Part shown: positions 49,354 through 62,215 of the stretch, in pieces
How positions within the stretch are numbered: position 1 is the stretch's first letter
How the letters are laid out: the number at the start of each line of letters is the position of its first letter
NCBI RefSeq assembly: GCF_007671675.1
Contig: NZ_VCGW01000006.1
Span: 1 to 64,000 of the forward strand
Length of the DNA stretch: 64,000 nucleotides
Reading direction: 5' to 3'
DNA from: Marinobacter maritimus
Lineage (GTDB): Bacteria; Pseudomonadota; Gammaproteobacteria; Pseudomonadales; Oleiphilaceae
Position numbers and translations under genes: made by a program
Notes under the pieces: generated by a model
The model's input: the letters and a program-made list of their open reading frames with translations, nothing else
Told to the model about the DNA's origin: nothing
Databases searched by the model: none

Positions 49354-50729
49354 TGGCAAAAGCCAAAACCGCGTACGTCTGCACCGAGTGTGGTGCAGAC
49401 TATTCCAAGTGGCAGGGCCAATGTACGGCCTGCCAGACCTGGAACACCATCAGCGAAGTCCGTGGCGTCAGCAACAATGCCAAAGGCGCTCGCGGCGTGC
49501 GCTTTGAAGGTTTTGCCGGCAGCCTGTCGGCCGTCCAGAGCCTGAACGACGTAAGCCTCTCCGAACAGGAGCGTATCAGCACCGGCATGCAGGAGTTCGA
49601 CCGGGTTCTGGGCGGCGGGCTGGTAGAGGGCTCCGCGGTTCTGATGGGAGGCCACCCTGGTGCCGGCAAGAGCACCCTGCTGCTTCAGGCCGTTTGCCAC
49701 CTGGCTGCCAGTGTTCCGGCGCTTTACGTGACCGGTGAAGAATCCCTGCAGCAGGTGGCCATGCGCGCGAAACGTCTTGGTCTGCCTACCAAAGATCTGA
49801 AAATGCTCTCCGAGACCAGCGTCGAGCGGATCATACAGGTGGCAGAAGCAGAGAAACCACGGATTCTGGTAGTGGACAGTATTCAGGTGATGCACGTGGC
49901 GGACACGGAATCCGCCCCCGGCTCGGTTTCCCAGGTGCGTGAAAGCGCAGCGTTTTTGACCCGCTTTGCCAAACAGACGGGCACCATTCTGTTCCTGGTA
50001 GGTCACGTCACCAAGGATGGCAGCCTTGCCGGCCCCAAGGTTTTGGAGCACATGATCGACTGCTCCATCCTTCTGGAAGGCTCCAGTGACAGCCGTTACC
50101 GCACTCTGCGCGGCATCAAGAACCGCTTTGGGGCGGTGAATGAGCTGGGCGTGTTTGCCATGCTGGAGCAGGGTCTGAAGGAAGTAAAAAACCCCAGTGC
50201 GATTTTTCTGAACCGTGGCGAAGAAGCGGCGCCGGGCAGCGTGGTTATGGTGGTATGGGAAGGCACTCGACCCATGCTGGTGGAAATTCAGGCGTTGGTG
50301 GACATGGCCCAAGGCGGATACCCCCGGCGTGTCGCTGTTGGCCTGGATCAGAACCGTTTGGCGATGCTTCTGGCGGTGTTGCACCGCCATGGCGGCTTGC
50401 ATGTGTCGGATCAGGATGTGTTTGTGAACGTTGTGGGTGGCGTGAAGGTTAACGAGACCAGCGCGGATTTGGCGTTACTGGCTGCCATTGTGTCTTCGTT
50501 CCGTGACCGGGCGCTGCCTCAGGACCTGGTCATTTTCGGGGAAGTCGGGTTGTCGGGGGAGATTCGGCCGGTGCCCAGTGGCCAAGAGCGGATTAACGAG
50601 GCCGCGAAGCACGGCTTTACCCGTGCTCTTGTTCCTAAAGCCAATGCACCACGCAAACCTATTGCAGGAATGAAGGTGATTCCTGTGACTAAGCTCAGCG
50701 AGGCTATTACGGCATTGGAGGAGCTTTAA
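49353..50729 (+). CDS. radA: DNA repair protein RadA
   Basis: RecA-like branch-migration protein, 458 aa. N-terminal zinc finger C10-C13-C24-C27, Walker A in MGGHPGAGKST, the RadA-specific KNRFG (IKNRFGAVNELG), and a C-terminal Lon-like domain. It starts in the ettA stop (TGATG), so the two are coupled. A palindromic repeat lies 33 nt after its stop. Confidence 0.96.
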   Translation: MAKAKTAYVCTECGADYSKWQGQCTACQTWNTISEVRGVSNNAKGARGVRFEGFAGSLSAVQSLNDVSLSEQERISTGMQEFDRVLGGGLVEGSAVLMGGHPGAGKSTLLLQAVCHLAASVPALYVTGEESLQQVAMRAKRLGLPTKDLKMLSETSVERIIQVAEAEKPRILVVDSIQVMHVADTESAPGSVSQVRESAAFLTRFAKQTGTILFLVGHVTKDGSLAGPKVLEHMIDCSILLEGSSDSRYRTLRGIKNRFGAVNELGVFAMLEQGLKEVKNPSAIFLNRGEEAAPGSVVMVVWEGTRPMLVEIQALVDMAQGGYPRRVAVGLDQNRLAMLLAVLHRHGGLHVSDQDVFVNVVGGVKVNETSADLALLAAIVSSFRDRALPQDLVIFGEVGLSGEIRPVPSGQERINEAAKHGFTRALVPKANAPRKPIAGMKVIPVTKLSEAITALEEL

Positions 50730-50762
50730 GCCCTACCCCCAGACTGCCGGCTTTAGCGGTAT

Positions 50763-50872
50763 GGCGAAAGTGGGGAAGCCTTTCCAAAAACCGCTACGAG
50801 CACATCCATGTGCGCTTGTCTCCGGCCATCCTTGGCCTACGACATTTTTGGAAAGGCTTCCCCACTTACGCC
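50763..50872. repeat. Palindromic two-hairpin element, copy 1
   Basis: A 110-nt element. A perfect 23-bp inverted repeat (50768-50790 with 50845-50867, extending by four more pairs after one mismatch) encloses a 54-nt core. The core holds two small hairpins, GCACATCCATGTGC (50800-50813) and GGCCATCCTTGGCC (50824-50837). Copy 2 at 51407-51515 has the same core in the opposite orientation but a different outer stem. It lies between the convergent radA and PilZ genes and could end both transcripts. It carries no ORF. Confidence 0.85.
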
Positions 50873-50916
50873 TGCAAAATTCGCAATTCGCCCTCCAACA
50901 AAAACTCGATAATTAA

Positions 50917-51285
50917 CTAATCAATGAGGTGAGAAAACTCCCGCTCAAGAAGAACCTGATCGCCAAGGTTCAACTCAACCAAACGCTTCAGATGGGTGGC
51001 GCTTTCCAGATCGATGTACTGGCACTTAAAACCAAGTCTATGCGGCTCTACATGTTTTAACTCGACAGCCATAACTATCCCGGCCTGTTGTCCATCAAGG
51101 TGTACGATCACCTCACAGGGCTGACTCAAGGGTATGTCCCAACCCTCTGGCCGCTTGACCAGAACGCCTTTCAGGGAAATATCCAGTACCTCCGTTGTCC
51201 ACACGCTCTCAAGGGCATGCAGTTCACAAGGGGCGTCAAAGCTGATGCGGTGGAACTTCCGTTTTTCGGACGTTTTGGTGGGCAA
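50917..51285 (-). CDS. PilZ-domain c-di-GMP-binding protein
   Basis: 122-aa single-domain PilZ protein. The binding motif RxxxR is at R9-R13 (RKFHR) and DxSxxG at 35-40 (DISLKG), so c-di-GMP binding is likely. The start is TTG at 51285: AAAGGAG lies seven nt upstream and no ATG precedes the RxxxR motif. It has no operon partner, and both neighbouring gaps hold a copy of the palindromic element. Nothing shows its target; type IV pilus and motility genes elsewhere in the window make those plausible. Confidence 0.88.
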   Translation of the reverse strand: MPTKTSEKRKFHRISFDAPCELHALESVWTTEVLDISLKGVLVKRPEGWDIPLSQPCEVIVHLDGQQAGIVMAVELKHVEPHRLGFKCQYIDLESATHLKRLVELNLGDQVLLEREFSHLID

Positions 51286-51366
51286 GGGGCTGCTCCTTTA
51301 TTGTCGATATCATCTGATACGACTATAGACCGGGTGGGGTTGCCGATCCAGAGGAGTTCTACTTCA

Positions 51367-51375
51367 GGGGGGGGG
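51367..51375. repeat. Nine-base G/C homopolymer upstream of the PilZ gene
   Basis: Run of nine G on the plus strand (C on the PilZ sense strand), about 80 nt before the PilZ start. A -10-like TATAGT lies at 51322-51327 on the minus strand, so the run falls near or just upstream of its promoter. Confidence 0.7.
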
Positions 51376-51406
51376 CACTAAGAGAAGACGTGCTGAGAAC
51401 ATAGAT

Positions 51407-51515
51407 GCGGGGGTTGAGTCACCGATTCCAAAAATGTCGGAGGCCATGGACGGCCGGAGACAAGCCACAGGGATGTGCTTGTAGCGGTTTTTGGAATCGG
51501 TGACTCAACCCCCGC
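51407..51515. repeat. Palindromic two-hairpin element, copy 2
   Basis: A 109-nt element with a perfect 28-bp inverted repeat (51407-51434 and 51488-51515) around a 53-nt core. The core matches the reverse complement of copy 1 at about 47 of 54 positions, and keeps both internal hairpins (GGCC....GGCC and GCACA..TGTGG-like). Apart from the inner CCAAAAA, the outer stem has no resemblance to that of copy 1. It sits 37 nt after the hemE stop and upstream of the PilZ gene. Confidence 0.85.
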
Positions 51516-51552
51516 TTCCCGGCGCTAACAGGCCAGAAAGCAAGGACAACAA

Positions 51553-52617
51553 TCAGCGGTGGTACTCAGGACTCAATTCAACAACCGCCTCAATGAACGC
51601 CTTGGCGTGCTCGGGATCCACATCCGGCGTAATGCCGTGGCCGAGGTTGAATATGTGACCAGGGCCGGACCCGTAGCGACGCAGGATGTCGCCCACTTCC
51701 TCGCGGATACGCTTTTTCGGCGCATAAAGCATGGTGGGGTCCATATTGCCCTGCAGAGCCACACGATCACCCACGCGAGCACGAGCGTCGCCGATATCCG
51801 TGGTCCAATCCAGACCAACGGCATCAGCCCCTGAATCTGCAATGGATTCAAGCCACTGGCCACCGTTTTTGGTGAACAGAATCACCGGAATATAGCGCCC
51901 GTCATTTTCGCGAATCAGGTTATCAACGATCTTCTTCATGTAGCGCAGAGAAAACTCCTCGTACGCCCAGCTGCTCAACACGCCGCCCCAGGTATCGAAA
52001 ATCTGAACCGCCTGGGCACCGGCTTTGATCTGGCCATTGAGGTAATCGATGACCGAATCTGCAAGATGATCCAAGAGCTGGTGCATCACCTCTGGCTGGC
52101 CATACATAAGCTTTTTGGCTTCGCGGAAATCTTTGGAGGAGCCGCCTTCAACCATATAGGTTGCCAGGGTCCAGGGGCTGCCTGAGAAGCCAATCAAGGG
52201 GACACTGCCATTGAGCGCGCCCCTGATTGTAGAAACGGCGTTCATTACGTAATCGAGGTCGACTTCTGCCTTGATCTTGGGCAACGCCTCAACATCCGCC
52301 TTGGAGCGAATGGTGTGCTTGAACTTGGGGCCTTCGCCGGTTTCAAAATACAACCCTAGACCCAGGGCATCCGGAATGGTGAGGATATCCGAGAACAGAA
52401 TCGCGGCATCCAGCGGAAAACGCTCAAGTGGCTGGAGGGTTACCTCACACGCCAAAGGCGTATTCTTGCACAAGCTGAGGAAGTCACCCGCTTTCTCCCG
52501 GGTAGCGCGATACTCGGGTAGATAACGGCCAGCCTGACGCATCATCCATACCGGGGTACGATCAACAGGCTGGCGCATCAGTGCGCGCAAAAAGCGGTCA
52601 TTCTTCAACTCGGTCAT
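51553..52617 (-). CDS. hemE: Uroporphyrinogen decarboxylase
   Basis: Haem pathway enzyme removing four carboxyls from uroporphyrinogen III; 354 aa. Signature [11 protein letters not shown] at 27-37, and the second family segment [17 protein letters not shown]. Start ATG 52617 follows TTGGAATCC. It is monocistronic here: gltD ends 128 nt upstream with its own terminator. Confidence 0.97.
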   Translation of the reverse strand: MTELKNDRFLRALMRQPVDRTPVWMMRQAGRYLPEYRATREKAGDFLSLCKNTPLACEVTLQPLERFPLDAAILFSDILTIPDALGLGLYFETGEGPKFKHTIRSKADVEALPKIKAEVDLDYVMNAVSTIRGALNGSVPLIGFSGSPWTLATYMVEGGSSKDFREAKKLMYGQPEVMHQLLDHLADSVIDYLNGQIKAGAQAVQIFDTWGGVLSSWAYEEFSLRYMKKIVDNLIRENDGRYIPVILFTKNGGQWLESIADSGADAVGLDWTTDIGDARARVGDRVALQGNMDPTMLYAPKKRIREEVGDILRRYGSGPGHIFNLGHGITPDVDPEHAKAFIEAVVELSPEYHR

Positions 52618-52689
52618 AAGGATTCCAACGTTGTCTCTTTCTGATGGTCTAAACGGAATGGGAGCAATGATACCCCGTTTGCCATAATA

Positions 52690-52722
52690 AAAAAGGCCGG
52701 CTTACCCTTAGTAAGCCGGCCT
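52690..52722 (-). terminator. Terminator of gltBD
   Basis: AAGGCCGGCTTAC / GTAAGCCGGCCTT stem with a five-nt loop, followed on the minus strand by a T-run. It ends the gltB-gltD transcript before hemE. Confidence 0.9.
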
Positions 52723-52745
52723 TCTGATCCGGATCAAAGGGTTTG

Positions 52746-54182
<1,437 letters not shown>

Positions 54183-54254
54183 TCAATATCGACGCAGGTT
54201 GCCCTTTCCGGCAACCCCGAACCCTCACAAGTAACCAGACTCAACGCCCTGAGT

Positions 54255-57200
54255 TTATTCAGGACGCGCACGGGTACTTGCCAACAGGCTGCGCAAATTC
54301 GCAGCTTTGGGTTTCACCAGCCAGAAGCGGCCGATGTAGTCGTCGAAATCTTCAAGGATACGCTCAGCCCAGGCACTGCCGGTTTCCGAGATGTGCTCGC
54401 GAATAACGCTGCGCAGATGGTTGCGGTAAGCCTCCATTTCTTCGCGAGAAATACGCTGAATTTCCACCAGCTCATGGTTGTATTTATCAACAAAGGTGTT
54501 GTCCATATCCAGCACATAGGCAAACCCTCCGGTCATACCTGCACCGAAGTTGGCGCCGGTAGAGCCCAGCACAGTAACCAGCCCGCCCGTCATGTACTCG
54601 CAGCAATGATCGCCTGCGCCTTCAACTACGCACTGGGCCCCGGAGTTGCGAACAGCGAAGCGCTCGCCGGCCGTGCCTGCAGCAAACAACTTGCCACCAG
54701 TGGCACCGTACAAACAGGTGTTACCGATAATCGCGGTTTCCTGCGATGCAAAGGCGCTGCCACGAGGCGGCTTGACCACCAGCTTGCCGCCAGTCATACC
54801 TTTGCCGACATAGTCGTTGGCATCGCCTTCAAGAATCAGGTTCAGACCACCAACGTTCCAGACACCAAAACTCTGGCCAGCAGTGCCTACCAGATCCAGC
54901 GTGATCGGTGCATCAGTCATGCCCTGATTTCCGTGCTTTGCAGCAATTTCGCCAGAAAGGCGGGCACCGATTGAGCGATCACAATTGGTCACGCGATAAT
55001 TCCAGGCGCCTCCGGTTTTGCCTTCGATCGCAGGCGCAATTGCCTTGAGCATGTCTTCCGCCAGCAAACCTTGATCGAACGGCAGGTTACGCTCAACCTG
55101 ACACGTCTGAGGCTTGTCCGCCGGAATGTGATCGTTGGACAACAGCCGCGTCAGGTCCAGTTTTTTCTGGCGCTCGGTGTCGCCCGGCAAACGAACAAGA
55201 AGGTCAACTCGTCCAACGAGCTCTTCCAGGCTGCGAACGCCCAGCTTAGCCATCCATTCGCGGGTTTCTTCCGCCACAAAGCGGAAGAAGTTCATGGCCA
55301 TTTCAACCGTGCCTTTGAAGTGCTCTTCACGGAGGTATTCATTCTGGGTTGCAACGCCAGTTGCGCAGTTGTTCAAGTGGCAAATGCGCAGGTACTTGCA
55401 GCCCAGAGCCACCATGGGCGTGGTACCAAAACCAAAACTCTCGGCTCCCAGAATGGCCGCTTTCACCACATCCAGGCCGGTTTTAATCCCGCCGTCCGTT
55501 TGCAGGCGGATCTTTCCACGCAAGTCGTTGGCCCGCAACGCTTGCTGCGTTTCGGTTAATCCAAGTTCCCAAGGCGAACCCGCGTAACGAATGGACGCCA
55601 GCGGACTTGCCGCCGTGCCACCGTCATAGCCGGAGACCGTAATCAGGTCGGCATACGCCTTTGCCACACCTGCCGCAATCGTGCCGACGCCGGGCTCAGA
55701 AACCAGTTTTACCGAAACCAGGGCTTGCGGGTTGACCTGCTTGAGATCAAAGATCAGCTGCGCCAGGTCTTCTATTGAATAGATATCGTGATGCGGCGGT
55801 GGCGAAATCAGAGTGACGCCCGGCACCGAGTATCGCAGGCGCGCGATCAGCTGATTAACCTTGCCACCGGGCAGCTGACCTCCCTCACCTGGCTTTGCAC
55901 CTTGAGCAACCTTTATCTGCATGACATCGGCACTGCGCAGATACTCGGCGGTTACACCAAAGCGGCCCGAAGCAATCTGTTTGATTTTGGATCGCTTTTC
56001 GGTGCCATGGCGAGCCGGGTCTTCACCACCCTCGCCAGAGTTGGAGCGGCCACCAAGCGTATTCATCGCCACCGCCAGAGCCTCGTGAGCCTCCGGCGAC
56101 AGAGCGCCAAGGGACATGGCCGCAGAATCGAACCGGGTAAAGATCTGCTCGACCGGCTCAACCTCGGAAAGCCCTATGGCTTCTATGCCCTCACGGAAAC
56201 CGAACAAATCCCTGAGCGTGGCCACCGGACGTTCGTTGACCAGCGCCGCGTATTCCTTGTAATGGCCGTAATCGCCCGTAGTCACCGCTTCTTGCAGCTT
56301 GCCAACCACATCCGGATTAAACGCATGGTATTCCTGGCCATGGATATATTTCAGCAAGCCGCCAGGGGTGATCGGCTTGCGCGGTTTCCAGGCAGTGGCC
56401 GCCAGTTGTTCCTGATCCTGCTGAAAATCGAAAAAGTCTGCGCCCTGGATACGACAGGGCACGCCTTTGAAGCACAGGTTCGCAACGTCATCGGCAAGGC
56501 CAATGGCCTCGAAAAGCTGAGCGCCACGATAAGACGCGATAGTAGCGATGCCCATCTTGGACAGAATCTTCAGCAGCCCCTTATTGATCCCCTTGCGATA
56601 GTTATTTTTCGCTTCGATGGGATCTATCAGCAATTCGCCCGTCCGAATAAGATCGTTCAACACCTGATAGGCCAGGTAGGGATAGACCGCCGTCGCACCA
56701 AAGCCAAACAGCACTGCAAAATGGTGAGGGTCCCTGGCCCAGCCTGTCTCCACTATGATGTTGGAGTCGCAGCGCAGACCTTTTGCAACCAAGTGGTGGT
56801 GAACCGCTCCGGTTGCCATCAGGGAGCTCACAGGCAGCTCACCCTGTTTCAAGTCCTTGTCTGAGAGAATCAGCAGTACCTTACCTCCACGAACGGCCTT
56901 CTCGGCCTCATCACAAACGCGACGAACGGCCTGCTCAAGCCCTTCCTCCGGAAGGTAGCTCATGGAAATCCGGGCCACGGTGAAGCCCGGGCGATCATTA
57001 TTGGCAATCCGCAGGAATTTTGCTGGTGACAGGACCGGCGTGGTCAGGATGATCCTGTCAGCGTGCTCTGCGGTTTCCTCGAAGACGTTACGCTCCGCTC
57101 CCAGGCAGGTTTCCAGCGACATCACGATCGCTTCCCGCAGCGGATCAATCGGCGGGTTCGTTACCTGAGCAAACTTCTGGCGGAAATAGTCTGCGACATG

Positions 57201-58703
57201 CCGAACCTTGCTGGACAAAACAGCCATGGGCGTATCGTCACCCATTGAGCCGACAGCCTCCTGAGCGTTTTCCGCGAGGGGACGCAGGATCTGGTCACGT
57301 TCCTCGTACGACACCATGAACATCTTCTGATGAACCAGCAGCTCATCCGCATCCAGCAGCCGGAATTCGGGTGTGTCCTGGTTCAGCGTTGTTTCCACTC
57401 GCAACGCATTATCACGTAGCCAGCGCTTGTAGGGCTTTGCTGTCTTGAGACGCTGATCGATATCCCGGGTATGCAACACTTCACCGGTTTCCGTATCAAT
57501 AGCCAGCATTTGCCCCGGCCCGACACGACCTTTTGCGACCACGTCTGCAGGCTGATAGCTGTGCGTGCCTATCTCGGACGCCAGAGTAATGAAATCATCC
57601 TTGGTAACCACCCAGCGCGCCGGCCGCAGGCCGTTGCGGTCCAGCATGCAGACCGCGTAACGGCCATCCGACATAACCAGACCAGCGGGGCCATCCCAAG
57701 GCTCCATGTGCATGGAATTGTATTCGTAAAACGCTCGAAGCTCGGAGTCCATGGTGTCGACATTCTGCCACGCCGGCGGAATCATCATGCGCGCAGCGCG
57801 GAACAGATCCACGCCACCGGCCAACAGGATTTCCAGCATGTTATCCATGCTGGATGAGTCAGAACCAGCCAGATTGACCAGAGGCTGCAAGGTTTGCAGG
57901 TCAGGCAAATCCGGAGCGTTAAATTTCGCCGCCCGGGCAATGGCCCAGTTACGGTTGCCATCAATGGTGTTGATTTCGCCGTTATGCGCCAGATAGCGGA
58001 ACGGCTGGGCCAAGGGCCAGCGGGGCATGGTATTAGTGGAAAAACGCTGGTGAAATACGCAAATGGCAGTGGCGAAATCAGGATCCCCCAGATCTTTATA
58101 GAAGTTCGCCAGATCCGCCGGCATCATCAGCCCCTTGTAGGCCAGCGTGCGATGGGAAAGACTGCAGATATAGAATTCGGGGTCATCTGCCATATCCCGC
58201 TCTGCATGGCGGCGACCAACAAACAGACTGATGGCGAATTCCTGTTCCGACTTGGCCGCCGGTGTTACAAACACCTGTTCAATGCAGGGCATGCAGTCCA
58301 ACGCCATTGGGCCCAGGCAGCTGTCATCTACCGGGACTTCTCGCCAGCCCATGACTTCCAGGCCTTGTTCAACCAGTCGTTTTTCGAGTGCGGCTCGTCC
58401 ATTGGTAGCCTTTTCTGGCTCCGGGCTCAGGAACACCTGGCCCACCGCAAATAGGCCATCGGGCGCTTTTCCAAATGCTGTTACTGCAGCTTTTTTCAGG
58501 AACGCTTCAGGGCTTTGAATAAGCAGACCGCAACCATCTCCGGTTTTTCCGTCCGCTGCGATACCACCCCTGTGAGTCATGCAGGTGAGCGACTCAATGG
58601 CCGTCTGTAGCAACTTGTGAGAGACCTCGCCTTTCATGTGGGCAATCAGTCCAAATCCACAGTTGTCCTTGAATTCGTCGGGATGATACAAACCTGACTT
58701 CAT
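54255..58703 (-). CDS. gltB: Glutamate synthase (NADPH) large subunit
   Basis: Alpha subunit of glutamate synthase, which makes two glutamates from glutamine and 2-oxoglutarate. 1482 aa. The N-terminal glutaminase nucleophile is C15 after a 14-residue propeptide ([15 protein letters not shown]). The central and FMN domains include [16 protein letters not shown], the 3Fe-4S cysteines in [15 protein letters not shown], and the C-terminal beta-helix ([11 protein letters not shown]). The promoter at 58796-58824 lies in the 212-nt gap to the DamX-like gene. Confidence 0.97.
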   Translation of the reverse strand: MKSGLYHPDEFKDNCGFGLIAHMKGEVSHKLLQTAIESLTCMTHRGGIAADGKTGDGCGLLIQSPEAFLKKAAVTAFGKAPDGLFAVGQVFLSPEPEKATNGRAALEKRLVEQGLEVMGWREVPVDDSCLGPMALDCMPCIEQVFVTPAAKSEQEFAISLFVGRRHAERDMADDPEFYICSLSHRTLAYKGLMMPADLANFYKDLGDPDFATAICVFHQRFSTNTMPRWPLAQPFRYLAHNGEINTIDGNRNWAIARAAKFNAPDLPDLQTLQPLVNLAGSDSSSMDNMLEILLAGGVDLFRAARMMIPPAWQNVDTMDSELRAFYEYNSMHMEPWDGPAGLVMSDGRYAVCMLDRNGLRPARWVVTKDDFITLASEIGTHSYQPADVVAKGRVGPGQMLAIDTETGEVLHTRDIDQRLKTAKPYKRWLRDNALRVETTLNQDTPEFRLLDADELLVHQKMFMVSYEERDQILRPLAENAQEAVGSMGDDTPMAVLSSKVRHVADYFRQKFAQVTNPPIDPLREAIVMSLETCLGAERNVFEETAEHADRIILTTPVLSPAKFLRIANNDRPGFTVARISMSYLPEEGLEQAVRRVCDEAEKAVRGGKVLLILSDKDLKQGELPVSSLMATGAVHHHLVAKGLRCDSNIIVETGWARDPHHFAVLFGFGATAVYPYLAYQVLNDLIRTGELLIDPIEAKNNYRKGINKGLLKILSKMGIATIASYRGAQLFEAIGLADDVANLCFKGVPCRIQGADFFDFQQDQEQLAATAWKPRKPITPGGLLKYIHGQEYHAFNPDVVGKLQEAVTTGDYGHYKEYAALVNERPVATLRDLFGFREGIEAIGLSEVEPVEQIFTRFDSAAMSLGALSPEAHEALAVAMNTLGGRSNSGEGGEDPARHGTEKRSKIKQIASGRFGVTAEYLRSADVMQIKVAQGAKPGEGGQLPGGKVNQLIARLRYSVPGVTLISPPPHHDIYSIEDLAQLIFDLKQVNPQALVSVKLVSEPGVGTIAAGVAKAYADLITVSGYDGGTAASPLASIRYAGSPWELGLTETQQALRANDLRGKIRLQTDGGIKTGLDVVKAAILGAESFGFGTTPMVALGCKYLRICHLNNCATGVATQNEYLREEHFKGTVEMAMNFFRFVAEETREWMAKLGVRSLEELVGRVDLLVRLPGDTERQKKLDLTRLLSNDHIPADKPQTCQVERNLPFDQGLLAEDMLKAIAPAIEGKTGGAWNYRVTNCDRSIGARLSGEIAAKHGNQGMTDAPITLDLVGTAGQSFGVWNVGGLNLILEGDANDYVGKGMTGGKLVVKPPRGSAFASQETAIIGNTCLYGATGGKLFAAGTAGERFAVRNSGAQCVVEGAGDHCCEYMTGGLVTVLGSTGANFGAGMTGGFAYVLDMDNTFVDKYNHELVEIQRISREEMEAYRNHLRSVIREHISETGSAWAERILEDFDDYIGRFWLVKPKAANLRSLLASTRARPE

Positions 58704-58795
58704 AAGCGCTCTCTCGCATGCAAATGCTTTTTAATCAGCGACTTATGCACCAATACAGTGCAAAAAACCGGCCAACATTAAAAAATGGGCTGATC

Positions 58796-58824
58796 ATTCT
58801 ACACACGTACAAATACGTACTCAA
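58796..58824 (-). promoter_or_regulatory. gltB promoter with an inverted repeat in its spacer
   Basis: Minus strand -35 TTGAGT (58819-58824), 17-nt spacer, -10 TAGAAT (58796-58801). The spacer contains the perfect palindrome ACGTA-N4-TACGT (58805-58818), well placed to be an operator. Confidence 0.55.
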
Positions 58825-58915
58825 ACAGATTCGGCAATATTTCTCGAGGAAGGTTCCGCTATTTCCGAACCTTGTTCGATACGGAACAGGGGGTTACCGC
58901 GCATTCAGGATCCTG

Positions 58916-60385
<1,470 letters not shown>

Positions 60386-60420
60386 GAAGGATTCCTGCTG
60401 TGCATTGTTACAACCTCGGC

Positions 60421-61518
60421 TCAGTTTTCCTGCCGACAGAAAGCCTTCAGCGTTGCTGCAAGATTTTTCGGGGAGGCTTCAGCTGTCACGACCGCATCCC
60501 CAATAGAACGAAGCAACACCAGCGTTAGCCGGCCATCAACATTCTTTTTGTCAACGGCCATAAGGTTCATAAAGTCGGCTGGCTTCATATCCGCCGGAGG
60601 CGAAGCAGGTAAGCTGGCCCGGCTGACGATTCGCACAATGCGGGCATAATCAGCTTGGTTGATTGAGCCCTCCCGCGCAGACAGATCGGCAGCCATGATC
60701 ATGCCAGTGCCTACCGCTTCTCCATGCAGCCAGTTGCCATAGCCAACGAAGGTCTCAATGGCATGCCCAAAGGTGTGGCCAAGATTCAGCGTAGCTCTGA
60801 GCCCGCTCTCACGTTCATCCTGAGCTACAACGTCCGCCTTACAGGCACATGAGCGAAATATCGCTTCCGCCAGAGCTTTGCTGTCGCATGCTATCAACTG
60901 ATCGATAGCCTGCTCTAACCATTCAAGAAACGCCACGTCCCGAATCAGTCCGTACTTGATGACCTCCGCCAGCCCCGCCGAAATTTCTCTCGGCGGCAGT
61001 GACTGAAGCGTCCCGGTATCGATCAATACCGCTTCAGGCTGATGAAAAGCACCAACCATATTCTTTCCCAGCGGATGATTAATGCCTGTTTTACCGCCTA
61101 CTGAGGAGTCTACTTGCGACAAAAGCGTGGTTGGGATCTGCAAGAACGGAACACCGCGCTGGTAAGATGCCGCGGCAAATCCGGCCATATCGCCAACAAC
61201 ACCGCCACCCAAGGCTACTAGCGTGGTTTTTCGAGTGTGCCGCTTTTCCAGCAACGCATCAAAAATAAGGTTCAGCGTCTGCCAGTCTTTGTGCTTTTCC
61301 CCATCCGGCAACACAACTGTATCCACGCTCTTGCCGGGAAAACAGGCCTTGGCCTGTTCCAGATACAAGGGACCAACGACATCATTGGTAACGATCATCA
61401 CCTGAGAACCAGCAACGTAGCCGGAAAGGTCGTAGTCACCTAACAGGTCTTCGCCGATTATGATGGGATAACTGCGCTCTCCCAGGTCAACCAGAAGTTC
61501 GTGAAGCAGGTTATACAT
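60421..61518 (-). CDS. aroB: 3-dehydroquinate synthase
   Basis: Second enzyme of the shikimate pathway, using NAD and a divalent metal; 365 aa. NAD-binding [19 protein letters not shown] and the metal-site histidines in [11 protein letters not shown] are present. It overlaps aroK by 8 nt, and the DamX-like gene follows 35 nt downstream. Confidence 0.97.
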   Translation of the reverse strand: MYNLLHELLVDLGERSYPIIIGEDLLGDYDLSGYVAGSQVMIVTNDVVGPLYLEQAKACFPGKSVDTVVLPDGEKHKDWQTLNLIFDALLEKRHTRKTTLVALGGGVVGDMAGFAAASYQRGVPFLQIPTTLLSQVDSSVGGKTGINHPLGKNMVGAFHQPEAVLIDTGTLQSLPPREISAGLAEVIKYGLIRDVAFLEWLEQAIDQLIACDSKALAEAIFRSCACKADVVAQDERESGLRATLNLGHTFGHAIETFVGYGNWLHGEAVGTGMIMAADLSAREGSINQADYARIVRIVSRASLPASPPADMKPADFMNLMAVDKKNVDGRLTLVLLRSIGDAVVTAEASPKNLAATLKAFCRQEN

Positions 61519-62077
61519 GATTGCGGCCTTCCTTTCGCACCTGTCTTTGCTGTCGCGGAGTTTTGGGATTTATACGATTTACGAGCTGGCGTACCACAAG
61601 CCGGGGACTCTTGCGATCCGTATGCATAATAATGTCGGCAAGCTCAGCGTATAGCGGATCCCTGATGGCGAATAGATGGCGTAAGACACCTTCAGGGTCA
61701 TCGTTCTGCAGCAATGGTCGATTGCGATCCTTACGGGTTCGCTCCACCTGTTGCTCTATCGAGGTTCTAAGGTAAACCACCACAGCGTCTTTTTTAAGTA
61801 CTGCATGATTTTCATCGCGCATAACGGCGCCCCCGCCGGTTGCCAGAACCGTCTGAAGCTCGGCAGACAACTCTGAGAGCATGGCAGTTTCACGCTGCCG
61901 AAACCCGTCTTCGCCCTCAACATCGAATATCCAGGGGATATTTGCCCCACAACGCTCTTCAATGATTCGGTCAGAATCAAGGAATCGGTACCCCAACTCA
62001 CGGGCGAGCATCCGGCCAATCGTACTTTTACCGGCGCCCATGGGGCCGACCAGGACTACGCGTTTGGGCAAAGACAT
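61511..62077 (-). CDS. aroK: Shikimate kinase
   Basis: Phosphorylates shikimate; 188 aa. P-loop GPMGAGKST at 11-19, the shikimate-binding DSDRIIEER segment, and [14 protein letters not shown]. It is separated from pilQ by a terminator but remains next to it, as in Pseudomonas. Confidence 0.96.
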   Translation of the reverse strand: MSLPKRVVLVGPMGAGKSTIGRMLARELGYRFLDSDRIIEERCGANIPWIFDVEGEDGFRQRETAMLSELSAELQTVLATGGGAVMRDENHAVLKKDAVVVYLRTSIEQQVERTRKDRNRPLLQNDDPEGVLRHLFAIRDPLYAELADIIMHTDRKSPRLVVRQLVNRINPKTPRQQRQVRKEGRNHV

Positions 62078-62170
62078 AACTTCCGCTCAATAGTGTTCAG
62101 GCGGGTGAGAATATCACAGGGCTGCAGATTGCATAAGCTTCAGCTTGAGCACCGAACAACCTGCAGGCAC

Positions 62171-62204
62171 AAAAAAGCCGCCGGTTTATCGCGGCGGCTT
62201 TTTT
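62171..62204 (-). terminator. Terminator between pilQ and aroK
   Basis: AAAAAAGCCGCCG / CGGCGGCTTTTTT stem with an eight-nt loop and a T-run on the minus strand, just after the pilQ stop. Confidence 0.9.
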
Positions 62205-62215
62205 ATCCGTTCAAG

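Noticed and set aside
57471..57857. Rightward frame opposite gltB
   Set aside because: No ribosome site and no domain; gltB is intact across it.
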